The notes beneath the pieces were generated by a model, which worked only from the letters and a program-made list of their open reading frames with translations, searched no databases and was not told where the DNA came from. A program made the position numbers and the translations under genes. Source: Acidimicrobiaceae bacterium (GTDB lineage: Bacteria > Actinomycetota > Acidimicrobiia > Acidimicrobiales > Ilumatobacteraceae). Taken from it: 64,000 nt of DNA. This document shows positions 34,634 through 42,546 of this stretch, piece by piece. Where the stretch lies: assembly GCA_024641005.1 (NCBI GenBank), contig JAHEDX010000001.1:45625-109624 (forward strand), written 5' to 3'. Position 1 is the first letter of the stretch; each line of letters begins with the position of its first letter.

Positions 34634-34798
34634 ATGCCGTCGAACTCGCTCGAGATCACCAGCTGGGGCTTCACCACGCCGGCAAGGGTGCAGGCGATGG
34701 CCAGACTCGGCGTCGGCCGGATGCGGTTCTTCGCCGATGGCATCTGCTCGTTGCCGGCCCTCGCTCGACGAGCCGGTGATGCCGTCGCCACACTCTGA
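34634..34798 (+). other. Unassigned 54-codon open frame in the decayed region
   Basis: An ATG frame of 54 codons between the pseudogene and the isochorismatase-like gene. No ribosome-binding site or known motif is seen. It may be residual coding sequence from a deleted gene. The rest of 34629-34824 holds nothing else recognisable. Confidence 0.25.
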
Positions 34799-34824
34799 AC
34801 CTCGACCCCTGAAAGGAACCCACC

Positions 34825-35442
34825 GTGCCGCTCGATCTCAGCCCCTACCTCGACCCGGCGACGACTGCAGTCGTCGCGCTCGAGGTGCAGGAGAACCTGC
34901 TCGTGCCCGAACAGGCGATGATTCCGGGTATCGCCCGCAATGCCGAAGCGATCGGCCTCGTCGATCGGTTGGCGACGCTGTACGGCGAGGCCCGCCGCGT
35001 CGGGGCCCAGGTGTTCTATGTCACCGATGAGCGTCGCTCCGACGGGCTTGGTCGGGCCACCAACCTGATGATCAGTCGAGCGGTCAAGGACGGCAGCGAG
35101 TTCTTCGTGCACGGCGACATCGTCGAGCCGTTGCGACCGCACGAACGAGACATCGTGATCGGTCGAGAACACGGCATGACGGGTTTCTACACGACACCCC
35201 TCGACGCGTACCTGCGCAACCTCGGGATCACGACGGTGATCCTGACGGGTGTCTCCGCCAACATCGCCGTGAACGGCACTGCGATCGAGGCGATGAACCT
35301 CGGTTACCGGGTGATCGTGCCGAGCGACGCGATCGCCGGTGACCCGCCCGAATACGTCGAGGCATTGCTCAAGTACACGATCCGCAACGTCGCTCTCGTC
35401 GCCCCCACACAGCAGATCCTCGATCACTGGTCAACGCTCTAG
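34825..35442 (+). CDS. Isochorismatase-like (cysteine hydrolase fold) protein with altered catalytic triad
   Basis: Protein of 205 residues with the family's overall pattern (YLRNLGITTVILTGVSANIA, LGYRVIVPSDA). All three catalytic positions appear changed: the Asp of the first strand is Glu20 (VALEVQENL), the Lys is Glu115 (GREHGMTGF), and the nucleophilic Cys is Ala148 (SANIAVNGT). It is therefore unlikely to hydrolyse by the family mechanism. GTG 34825 follows GAAAGGAA. It may be a binding protein or use other chemistry. Confidence 0.82.
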   Translation: MPLDLSPYLDPATTAVVALEVQENLLVPEQAMIPGIARNAEAIGLVDRLATLYGEARRVGAQVFYVTDERRSDGLGRATNLMISRAVKDGSEFFVHGDIVEPLRPHERDIVIGREHGMTGFYTTPLDAYLRNLGITTVILTGVSANIAVNGTAIEAMNLGYRVIVPSDAIAGDPPEYVEALLKYTIRNVALVAPTQQILDHWSTL

Positions 35443-35499
35443 TTGCGAAACGTGCCAGGCACCTTTCGCAACTTACGAAACGTGCCTGGCACGTTTCGT
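35441..35499. repeat. Palindromic repeat, locus f (tandem doublet)
   Basis: Copy 1 (35443-35471) has TTGCGAAA paired with TTTCGCAA, a compensated change from the usual TTACGAAA/TTTCGTAA, plus one mismatch. Copy 2 (35473-35499) is intact with central T. It begins within the isochorismatase-like gene's TAG stop (35440-35442). Confidence 0.95.
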
Positions 35500-35546
35500 C
35501 ACTGTCGACATGGTTTGGAAATGTTGGGTGTCGTACGGTGCTGAGC

Positions 35547-36173
35547 ATGACCAACACCCCAGCGGGGCTGCCTGGAAAGCCGGCGATGCTCAGCCATGCG
35601 GCGTTCATCTGCAGCGATACGGCAGCGACCGCCGAGTTCTACTCCGGGTTGCTCGGCATGGAACTCGTCGCCGCCGTGCTCGACGACAAGATCCCGTCGA
35701 CCGGCGAGCCGATCCCGTACTTCCATTCGTTCTTCCGGATGGCCGACGGTTCGACGATCGCCTTCTTCGAGGCCCCCGAACTTCCCCAGCCCAGCGCCGA
35801 TTCTCACCCTGCCTACGGGACATTCCGGCACTTCGCGATGCAGGTCGACTCGACCGACGAGGTCGATGCGTGGGCAGCCTGGCTGTCATCCAACGACATC
35901 GACCTGCTGGGCCCCGTCGATCACGGGATCATCTACAGCATCTACTTTCGTGATCCCGATGGGAACCGGCTCGAGATCACCACCCCGACCGATCCCAAAT
36001 GGAACGACGACGCCGAAGCTGCCCGCGCCTCGCTGGCCGAATGGAACGAGGTCAAGGCCCGCGCCAAGTCGAGCGGCCAAGACATGGCCGCGGTGCTCGC
36101 CGACCTGACCCGCGAACGCAGCCACCGGCGCGACGCCGGGCTGAGCGACGCCGGGCATCACGGCATCGACTGA
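35547..36173 (+). CDS. VOC (glyoxalase/dioxygenase-fold) family protein
   Basis: Protein of 208 residues, paralogue of the one at 10674: YFHSFFRMADGSTIAFFE, FRHFAMQVDS, YFRDPDGNRLEITTP. Metal ligands of the His-His-Glu type are visible. ATG 35547 is chosen over the overlapping GTG at 35538. As at 10674, it is followed directly by an amidohydrolase gene, so the two genes appear as a recurring module. Confidence 0.87.
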   Translation: MTNTPAGLPGKPAMLSHAAFICSDTAATAEFYSGLLGMELVAAVLDDKIPSTGEPIPYFHSFFRMADGSTIAFFEAPELPQPSADSHPAYGTFRHFAMQVDSTDEVDAWAAWLSSNDIDLLGPVDHGIIYSIYFRDPDGNRLEITTPTDPKWNDDAEAARASLAEWNEVKARAKSSGQDMAAVLADLTRERSHRRDAGLSDAGHHGID

Positions 36174-36203
36174 CCCCCGACCACAGACTTGGAGACCGCC
36201 AGC

Positions 36204-37406
36204 ATGGACCCATCGCGCATCCCGAAGATCATCAGTGTCGACGATCATGTCGTCGAGCCGGCCGACCTGTGGGAACGATGGCTGCCGGCCAAATTCCGTG
36301 AAGCCGGCCCTCGGGTCGAACGGCGCGGCGTCGCCAGCATCGCGTTCGAAGGCGCTGCCGTCTACAAGGAAGTCTTCGACGACGCGTCACCCGACAAGTG
36401 CGACACCTGGGTGTACGAGGACCTCGTCTACACGCACAAACGGATGGTCGCGGCTGTCGGATACCCCCGTGACGAGATGACGATGACCCCGATCACCTAC
36501 GACGACATGCGTCCGGGGTGCTACGACCCCAAGGCCCGACTCGAGGACATGGACGTCAATCATGTCGAGGCGTCGGCGTGCTATCCGACGTTCCCTCGTT
36601 TCTGCGGGCAAACGTTCAGTGAAGGGACCGACAAGGAACTCGGCCTCGCCTGTGTGATCGCGTACAACGACTGGATGGTCGACGAGTGGTGTGGAGACTC
36701 GAACGGCCGGCTGATCCCGATCTGCCTGATCCCCTTGTGGGATGCCGAACTCGCCGCGGCCGAGGTGCGACGCAACGCCGCCCGCGGCGTGCGCGCCCTG
36801 GCGTTCAGCGAGATCCCTGCGCACCTCGGCCTACCCACGATCCACTCCGGCTATTGGGACCCGGTCTTCCGGGCGTGTGAAGAGACCAACACGACCGTCT
36901 GCATGCACATCGGCTCGTCATCGCGGATGCCCGCCACCTCACCGGATGCGCCCCCGTCCGTCACTGCGACGCTCGGCTTCGGTGGGGCCATGATGTCGGT
37001 CGTCGACTTCCTCTGGTCAGGCCTGCTGGTGAGGTTTCCGAACCTCAAGCTCGCCTACGCCGAGAGCCAGATGGGTTGGCTGCCCTACATCCTCGAGCGA
37101 ATCGACGATGTGTGGGAGGACAATCAAGGGTGGGCGCAGACCAAGCACATCCCCGAACCGCCGTCGACCTACTTCCATCGCAACATGTGGATGTGCTTCT
37201 TCAAGGATCAGACCGGCATCGACATGCGCGACAAGATCGGCATCGACCGGATCACGTTCGAGACCGACTACCCGCACAGCGATTCGACGTGGCCCGACAC
37301 GCAGCACGTCGCCGCCAGGCTGCTCGATGGGTTGAACGACGACGAGATCTACAAGATCGTTCGCGGCAATGCGATCGACCTGTTCTCGTTGGAGGGCTTT
37401 GCCTGA
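36204..37406 (+). CDS. Amidohydrolase family protein (amidohydrolase_2 type)
   Basis: Metal-dependent hydrolase or decarboxylase of 400 residues: VDDHVVEPADLW, CMHIGSSSRMPAT, ETDYPHSDSTWPDT. Very similar in layout to the protein at 24090. It follows the VOC gene by 30 bp, and its TGA overlaps the ACAD ATG (TGATG), tying it to beta-oxidation genes. The N-terminal metal motif is D-x-H-x-x-E. Confidence 0.9.
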   Translation: MDPSRIPKIISVDDHVVEPADLWERWLPAKFREAGPRVERRGVASIAFEGAAVYKEVFDDASPDKCDTWVYEDLVYTHKRMVAAVGYPRDEMTMTPITYDDMRPGCYDPKARLEDMDVNHVEASACYPTFPRFCGQTFSEGTDKELGLACVIAYNDWMVDEWCGDSNGRLIPICLIPLWDAELAAAEVRRNAARGVRALAFSEIPAHLGLPTIHSGYWDPVFRACEETNTTVCMHIGSSSRMPATSPDAPPSVTATLGFGGAMMSVVDFLWSGLLVRFPNLKLAYAESQMGWLPYILERIDDVWEDNQGWAQTKHIPEPPSTYFHRNMWMCFFKDQTGIDMRDKIGIDRITFETDYPHSDSTWPDTQHVAARLLDGLNDDEIYKIVRGNAIDLFSLEGFA

Positions 37407-38575
37407 TGGATCTCCGGTTCGCCGCGGAAGACGTGGCGTTTCGCGACGAGGCTCGAACCTGGTTGACCGCCAATGCCCCTACCGAGCGCCGCCCGAAACT
37501 CGGCCGGGCGGTTCGCGACTACGACCTGGCCTGGCAACGCAAGTTGTACGAAGCCGGGTGGGGCAATGTCGCGTGGCCGGTCGAGTACGGCGGTCGAGAC
37601 CTGCCACTGATCCAACAGCTGATCTGGTTCGAAGAGTACGCCCGCACCGGGATGCGCCCGATCGACACCCGGTTCGTCGGCCTCGCTCACGCGGGTCCCA
37701 CTCTGATGGCGCGCGCCAGCGATGAGCAGAAGTCGTTCCACCTGCCCAAGATCCTGAAGGGTGAGGTCGTCTGGTGCCAGGGTTTCAGCGAACCCGAGGC
37801 CGGCTCCGACCTCGCCAGCCTGCGTACGAAGGCGGTCGTCGACGGCGACCAGCTCGTCGTCACTGGCCAGAAGATCTGGACCAGCTTCGCTGATCACTCC
37901 GACTATCAGGAGCTCCTGGTCCGCACGAACAACGACGTGCCCAAACACAAGGGCATCACGTGGGTGATCTGCGACATGAAGTCGCCGGGTATCGACATCC
38001 GCCCGATTCGCACGATCGAGGGCGGTGCCGACTTCAACGAGGTGTTCTACGACGAGGTCCGGATCCCGCTCGCCAACGTGGTCGGCGACATCGACAACGG
38101 GTGGAGCGTCGCCATGTCGACCCTCGCGTTCGAACGCGGTACCGCGTTCACGATCAGTCAGGTCCAGCTGGCGGCCAGCGTCGAGGAGCTGATCGAGCTC
38201 GCTCGCAGCCGCAGGTCGATCAACGGTCGGCCGGTCATCGACGATGACTCGCTCGCCAAGCGGCTGGCCCGGGCTCGCGCCGACTGTGCCGCTCTTCGCT
38301 CGCTGACCTATCTCGGGATCTCCAAGAACGCCAACAGTGATCAGCCCGGCCCCGAGGGGTCGATGATGAAGTTGCACTACGCCGATCTCGCCAAACGTGT
38401 GTACCGGCTGGGGATCGAGATCCTCGGAACGCGCTCGCTGGCGATCCCCGTCGACGAGGACGACACCGAGTGGATCGACAAGCACTTGATCGCGTATTCG
38501 ACGTCGATCGGCGGCGGCACCTCGGAGATCCAACGCAACATCATCGGCGAACGCGTGCTCGGCCTCCCCCGATGA
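37406..38575 (+). CDS. Acyl-CoA dehydrogenase, alpha-type subunit
   Basis: ACAD of 389 residues: FSEPEAGSDLASLRTKA, TGQKIWTSFADHSDY, and C-terminal GGGTSEIQRNIIGERVLGLPR. Paired actinobacterial FadEs form alpha2-beta2 enzymes with one shared active site. The shorter ACAD 46 bp downstream is the probable beta subunit. It is translationally coupled to the amidohydrolase. Confidence 0.93.
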   Translation: MDLRFAAEDVAFRDEARTWLTANAPTERRPKLGRAVRDYDLAWQRKLYEAGWGNVAWPVEYGGRDLPLIQQLIWFEEYARTGMRPIDTRFVGLAHAGPTLMARASDEQKSFHLPKILKGEVVWCQGFSEPEAGSDLASLRTKAVVDGDQLVVTGQKIWTSFADHSDYQELLVRTNNDVPKHKGITWVICDMKSPGIDIRPIRTIEGGADFNEVFYDEVRIPLANVVGDIDNGWSVAMSTLAFERGTAFTISQVQLAASVEELIELARSRRSINGRPVIDDDSLAKRLARARADCAALRSLTYLGISKNANSDQPGPEGSMMKLHYADLAKRVYRLGIEILGTRSLAIPVDEDDTEWIDKHLIAYSTSIGGGTSEIQRNIIGERVLGLPR

Positions 38576-38621
38576 CGGCGACCCGGACGAACGTGACGAA
38601 CGAGCCGAACAGGACGAACTG

Positions 38622-39656
38622 ATGGATCTGCTGCCCACCCCGGAACAGGTCGAGATCATCGACTCGTCGGCAACCTTCCTCGCCGACCAGATCTCGATCG
38701 CCCGCACTCGAGAGCTGTTCGAGTCGGGTGAGCTGCCGGCCGTCGGCGCCGCCGCCTGGTCGGCGGCGGCCGAGCTCGGCTGGTTCGCGCTCGGGCTCCC
38801 CGAGGACCGAAACGGCATCGGATGCGGTCTCGCCGACGAGGTGCTGCTGTTCCGTGAGATCGGACGCCGGTTGGCTCCCGGCCCGTTCTTGTCGACCGTG
38901 CTCGCTGCACGCGTCGCCTCGTTCGGCGGTCATCAAGGTCTCTCCGACGAGATCGCCGGAGGCCGCCGGGTCGGGCTCGTGATCCCCGGTTCGCTCGACG
39001 CGATCGGCCCCGACGGCTCGATCGTTGGCGAGGTGCAACTGGTCGACGCCGATCCCGACGGCCTGGTGCTCACCGTGACACCAACGATCGCGGCATTGGT
39101 GGCGGTGTCATCGTTGAGCGACGTGACCGAGGTGCCCTGCGTCGATCCGACAACCCGACTGCACCGCGCTGTCGGTACAGGCGTCGGGCCGGTGTCATCG
39201 GTGGCCTCGGAGGTCGATCCTGTCGAGTTGCGGGGACACGTGCTCGCAGCGGCCCTGCTCACTGGCATCGTCGAGTGGTCGCGTGACACCGGATCCGAAC
39301 ACGCCATCAACCGTGTGCAGTTCGACAAGCCGATCGGCGTCAACCAGGCGATCAAGCATCCGTGTGCCGACATGGCCGTGCAGGCCCAACTCGCCTATTC
39401 ACAGAGCTTGTTCGGTGCTCTTTCGGTCGACGAGGGTCGTGCCGACGCCGAGTTCCAGGCACTGACAGCTCACGCAACCGCCGCTGCGGCAGCCGAGTTT
39501 GCGACCGGTGCGACGTTGCAGATCATGGGCGGGATGGGCTTCACCCACGAGCACGATGTGCACCTGTACGTGAAGCGGATGGAGCTGCTGTCCCACACGT
39601 TCGGCATGCCGGGGCTCTGGCTCGACCGGCTACTTGAACTACCCGAACCCGTCTGA
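38622..39656 (+). CDS. Acyl-CoA dehydrogenase, beta-type subunit
   Basis: ACAD-fold protein of 344 residues with a less conserved N-terminal half and the C-terminal motif GGMGFTHEHDVHLYVKR, typical of beta subunits in paired FadEs. NRVQFDKPIGVNQAIKH replaces the usual QFGRxIGxFQ segment. Likely partner of the 37406 protein. Its TGA overlaps the ATG of the hydrolase at 39656. Confidence 0.9.
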   Translation: MDLLPTPEQVEIIDSSATFLADQISIARTRELFESGELPAVGAAAWSAAAELGWFALGLPEDRNGIGCGLADEVLLFREIGRRLAPGPFLSTVLAARVASFGGHQGLSDEIAGGRRVGLVIPGSLDAIGPDGSIVGEVQLVDADPDGLVLTVTPTIAALVAVSSLSDVTEVPCVDPTTRLHRAVGTGVGPVSSVASEVDPVELRGHVLAAALLTGIVEWSRDTGSEHAINRVQFDKPIGVNQAIKHPCADMAVQAQLAYSQSLFGALSVDEGRADAEFQALTAHATAAAAAEFATGATLQIMGGMGFTHEHDVHLYVKRMELLSHTFGMPGLWLDRLLELPEPV

Positions 39657-40813
39657 TGGAGAGATCGATGTCTGCACCGCTCGAACGCAACTTGCTCGGC
39701 GCCCGCACCGAGGCTTCGACCACGGTCGATGTGTATTCGGGTGTGGCGCGTATGGCCCGCACCGTGTGGGCGAGCGAGGTCAAACAGGTCGGTGCCCGCC
39801 CGTCGACGGCGATCATGATCTGCCATCCGACAGCGAACTTCCTCGGGCATTACGCCCTCAACGGGTTGGCCGACCGCGGATTCGGAGCGATCGGTTTCAC
39901 GACCCGCTATGTCGGCAACGACTCGACGTTGATCATGGAGAACTGCCTGCTCGACATGGGAGCGATGGTCGATCACCTGTACTCGATCGGTTACGAACGG
40001 GTCGTTCTGATCGGTAACTCCGGTGGCGCCTCGATCGTGCCCTACTACCAGGCCCAGGCGCTCGAACCCACGGTGTCGGCGCCGGCCGGTGGCGGGCCCG
40101 ATCTCACGAAGGCGGGACTGCGCCCCGTCGACGCGATCATCGCCCTCAATGCGCATCCGTCACGCTCGCGACTGAGCACCGAATGGCTCGATCCTTCGAT
40201 CCACGACGAGCTCCACCCGTTCGATCGGGATCCGGCGCTCGACATGTACCACCCCGACAACGCCCCGCCGTTCAGCGCCGAGTTCATCGAGCGGTACCGC
40301 GCTGCACAGGTCGCCCGCAACAGACGGATCGCGGCGTGGTGCGAACAGCAGCTCGACTGGTTGGCCACATCGCCCGACGCCCCGAAAGGTCTCGAGGACA
40401 TCGCCTTCACGATCCAGGGCACGGGCGCCGACCTGCGATTCCTCGACGGCAACATCGACCCCAGCGATCGTCAGATCGGCGTGACGCTGCATGGCGCGCC
40501 CACGGTCGCCAACTATCTACCGGCGATGATCAGCCGGTCGAGCAGCTGCCGCTCATTCCTGAATCAATGGTCGATCGATCACACGATGGCCGATTCGTTC
40601 AAGTGGTTGCCCGCCATCACGTCACCGTTCCTGATCGTGCTCGGCACCGCCGACCCGACCGTGCTGCCGGCCATGGCTCAGCAGATGTACGACGCTGCGA
40701 CGGCGTCGTCGCGTCGCGACCTCCACTTCGTCACGGGCGGCACCCACTACTTCGAGAACCAGCCCGAGTTGCTAGCCGAAGCATTGGACGTCATCGCCGC
40801 CTGGCTCGATTGA
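39656..40813 (+). CDS. Alpha/beta hydrolase
   Basis: Serine hydrolase fold of 385 residues: nucleophile elbow GNSGGAS, acid in LGTADPTVLP, and His in GGTHYF. A lid insertion lies between about residues 150 and 290. ATG 39656 overlaps the ACAD stop; ATG 39668 with GGAGAGA upstream is a close alternative. It may release CoA or cleave an ester or C-C bond. The stop is the first three bases of palindrome g. Confidence 0.85.
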   Translation: MERSMSAPLERNLLGARTEASTTVDVYSGVARMARTVWASEVKQVGARPSTAIMICHPTANFLGHYALNGLADRGFGAIGFTTRYVGNDSTLIMENCLLDMGAMVDHLYSIGYERVVLIGNSGGASIVPYYQAQALEPTVSAPAGGGPDLTKAGLRPVDAIIALNAHPSRSRLSTEWLDPSIHDELHPFDRDPALDMYHPDNAPPFSAEFIERYRAAQVARNRRIAAWCEQQLDWLATSPDAPKGLEDIAFTIQGTGADLRFLDGNIDPSDRQIGVTLHGAPTVANYLPAMISRSSSCRSFLNQWSIDHTMADSFKWLPAITSPFLIVLGTADPTVLPAMAQQMYDAATASSRRDLHFVTGGTHYFENQPELLAEALDVIAAWLD

Positions 40814-40847
40814 GTTACGAAACGTGCCTGGCACGTTTCGTAACTCA
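40811..40847. repeat. Palindromic repeat, locus g (37 bp, supplies both stop codons)
   Basis: Perfect 37-bp palindrome with central T. Its first three bases are the TGA of the plus-strand hydrolase and its last three (TCA) are the TGA of the minus-strand SDR. Confidence 0.97.
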
Positions 40848-41624
40848 GGACGTGGTGTCGAACGCGGCAAGTAGGCGGTCGACCCGTTCGGCTACGAGCG
40901 GGCGGTACTGGGCGTGGGTGATGACGTACAGCTCGTTGTTGCGGATCGCGTCGATCACCTGCCGACCGACGATCGCCGGATCGATCCCGTCGGCCATCGG
41001 GTTGTCGCGAGGCGCGTCGCTCTGACCCGGGTGATCGCCAGTGAGATTCGCGGCCAGGTTGGTTCGCACCATCCCGGGGCATAACACCGACACGCCGACA
41101 CCGCGGCGTGCCATCTCGGCCCACAGCACCTCGCTGAGGCCGACGACCCCGAACTTCGATGCGGTGTAGGCGCCCAACTTCGGGCTCGCGATGAGCCCGG
41201 CCATCGACGCCGTGTTGACGATGTGGCCGTCACCTCGCTCGCCCATGTCGGCGGCGAAGGTGTGGACGCCATTGAAGGTGCCGGTGAGCTTGATGGCGAT
41301 CATCCGGTCGAACGACTCGGGTGACATGTCGGCGAGCGTGCCGATCGTGGGGCCGATGCCGGCGTTGTTGACGAGAATGTCGACTGGACCGAACTCGTTC
41401 TCGACCCGCTGCTTGGCGTCAGCCCAGCCCGTCCGGTCCGTGACGTCGAGTCGTTGAGCCAACGTTGCCGTGCCGAGCCGCGCCGACTGGGCTGCCAGCT
41501 CTTCCACATGCCAATCGGTCATCGCAACTCGGGCGCCGGCGGCGACGAGCGCTTCGGTGATCGCGAGTCCGATCCCGCTCGCCGCGCCGGTGACGAATGC
41601 TGTGCGGCCTTCGATCCGTTCCAT
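40845..41624 (-). CDS. SDR family oxidoreductase
   Basis: SDR of 259 residues: TGAASGIG, NNAGIGPT, AYTASKFG, then a C-terminal region similar to 3-oxoacyl reductases. The ATG at 41624 overlaps the stop of the upstream crotonase by one base (TGATG), so hydration and alcohol oxidation are coupled. Its stop codon is the end of palindrome g. Confidence 0.92.
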   Translation of the reverse strand: MERIEGRTAFVTGAASGIGLAITEALVAAGARVAMTDWHVEELAAQSARLGTATLAQRLDVTDRTGWADAKQRVENEFGPVDILVNNAGIGPTIGTLADMSPESFDRMIAIKLTGTFNGVHTFAADMGERGDGHIVNTASMAGLIASPKLGAYTASKFGVVGLSEVLWAEMARRGVGVSVLCPGMVRTNLAANLTGDHPGQSDAPRDNPMADGIDPAIVGRQVIDAIRNNELYVITHAQYRPLVAERVDRLLAAFDTTS

Positions 41625-42466
41625 CAGCCGGGTGCCGCCAGCCATGGATCCGAGTACTGCTGGGCGCGGGCGCGTTTGAGGCCGTCCATGCCTTCGGCGT
41701 CGATGATCTGGCGGAAGGTGCGACCGTCGGGTGCACATGCACGATCGCTCGCCGCCAGTGTGTCGGCATCGTGCTCGACCGCTGTCCTCCGAGCGGCGGC
41801 CTCGCCGGCGGCGTCGGCGACGGCGTCGATCGCTCGCCGGTTCAGCTCGACCGACTCGCCCGGCATGCGAGCGATGCGGCCGGCGAGTTCGGCGACACGT
41901 CCGGTGAGCTGATCGGCGGGTTCGACCGTCAGCACGAGGCCGATCCGGCAGGCGGTCGCGGCATCCACGTTTTCGCCGGTCAGCATCAAGAACTTGGCCC
42001 ACTGCCGGCCGAGCAACGGTGTCAGCACCGCAGCACCGACGAGCCCCAGCCGACCCTCGGGGAAGCCGAACTTGGCATCGTCGCCGGCGATGACGAAGTC
42101 GCACGCCACCGCGAGCAGCACGCCGGCACCCAAGCAGTATCCGTGCACGGCAGCGATCGTGGGAACACGGCTTGCCGCCAGACGTTCATGGAAGGCGTTG
42201 GCCGACTCGAGAAACGCCCGGTGTTCGTCGAGTGTCTGTCGTCGCGCGTTGCCCGTCAGATCGCCGCCGCCGCAGAATGCGCGGCCATTTCCATTGATCA
42301 CGACGCATCCGATCTCTGGGTCGGACTCGGCCAGCTCGATCGCGTGGATGATCTGATCACGGGTGCCACCGGGCCGCGCGGAGATGGCATTCAGCATCGC
42401 CGGGCGGTCGAGCGTGATGGTGGCGACAGCGCCGACGGTCGAATACGTGATCTCGTCGAGTTCCAT
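41624..42466 (-). CDS. Enoyl-CoA hydratase/isomerase family protein
   Basis: Crotonase of 280 residues: ITLDRPAMLNAISARPGG, FCGGGDLTGN, HGYCLGAGVLLAVACD, and FGFPEGRLGLVGAAVLTPLLG with Glu in the catalytic region. ATG 42466 follows GGAGG; an open frame runs further upstream across operator site 8 but lacks family features. It forms an operon with the SDR downstream. Confidence 0.92.
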   Translation of the reverse strand: MELDEITYSTVGAVATITLDRPAMLNAISARPGGTRDQIIHAIELAESDPEIGCVVINGNGRAFCGGGDLTGNARRQTLDEHRAFLESANAFHERLAASRVPTIAAVHGYCLGAGVLLAVACDFVIAGDDAKFGFPEGRLGLVGAAVLTPLLGRQWAKFLMLTGENVDAATACRIGLVLTVEPADQLTGRVAELAGRIARMPGESVELNRRAIDAVADAAGEAAARRTAVEHDADTLAASDRACAPDGRTFRQIIDAEGMDGLKRARAQQYSDPWLAAPG

Positions 42467-42525
42467 CCCGGTCCTCCTTGTGGCGTCGGCGTGGCCAACC
42501 ATGCGGCCTCCGCCGACCACGGTAG

Positions 42526-42541
42526 CTGACAGCACTGTTAG
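42526..42541. promoter_or_regulatory. Operator-like inverted repeat (site 8, imperfect)
   Basis: CTGACAGCACTGTTAG, N6 spacing kept but one half-site is GTTA. It lies between the divergent crotonase and regulator genes, 6 bp before the regulator start. Confidence 0.45.
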
Positions 42542-42546
42542 ATTCG

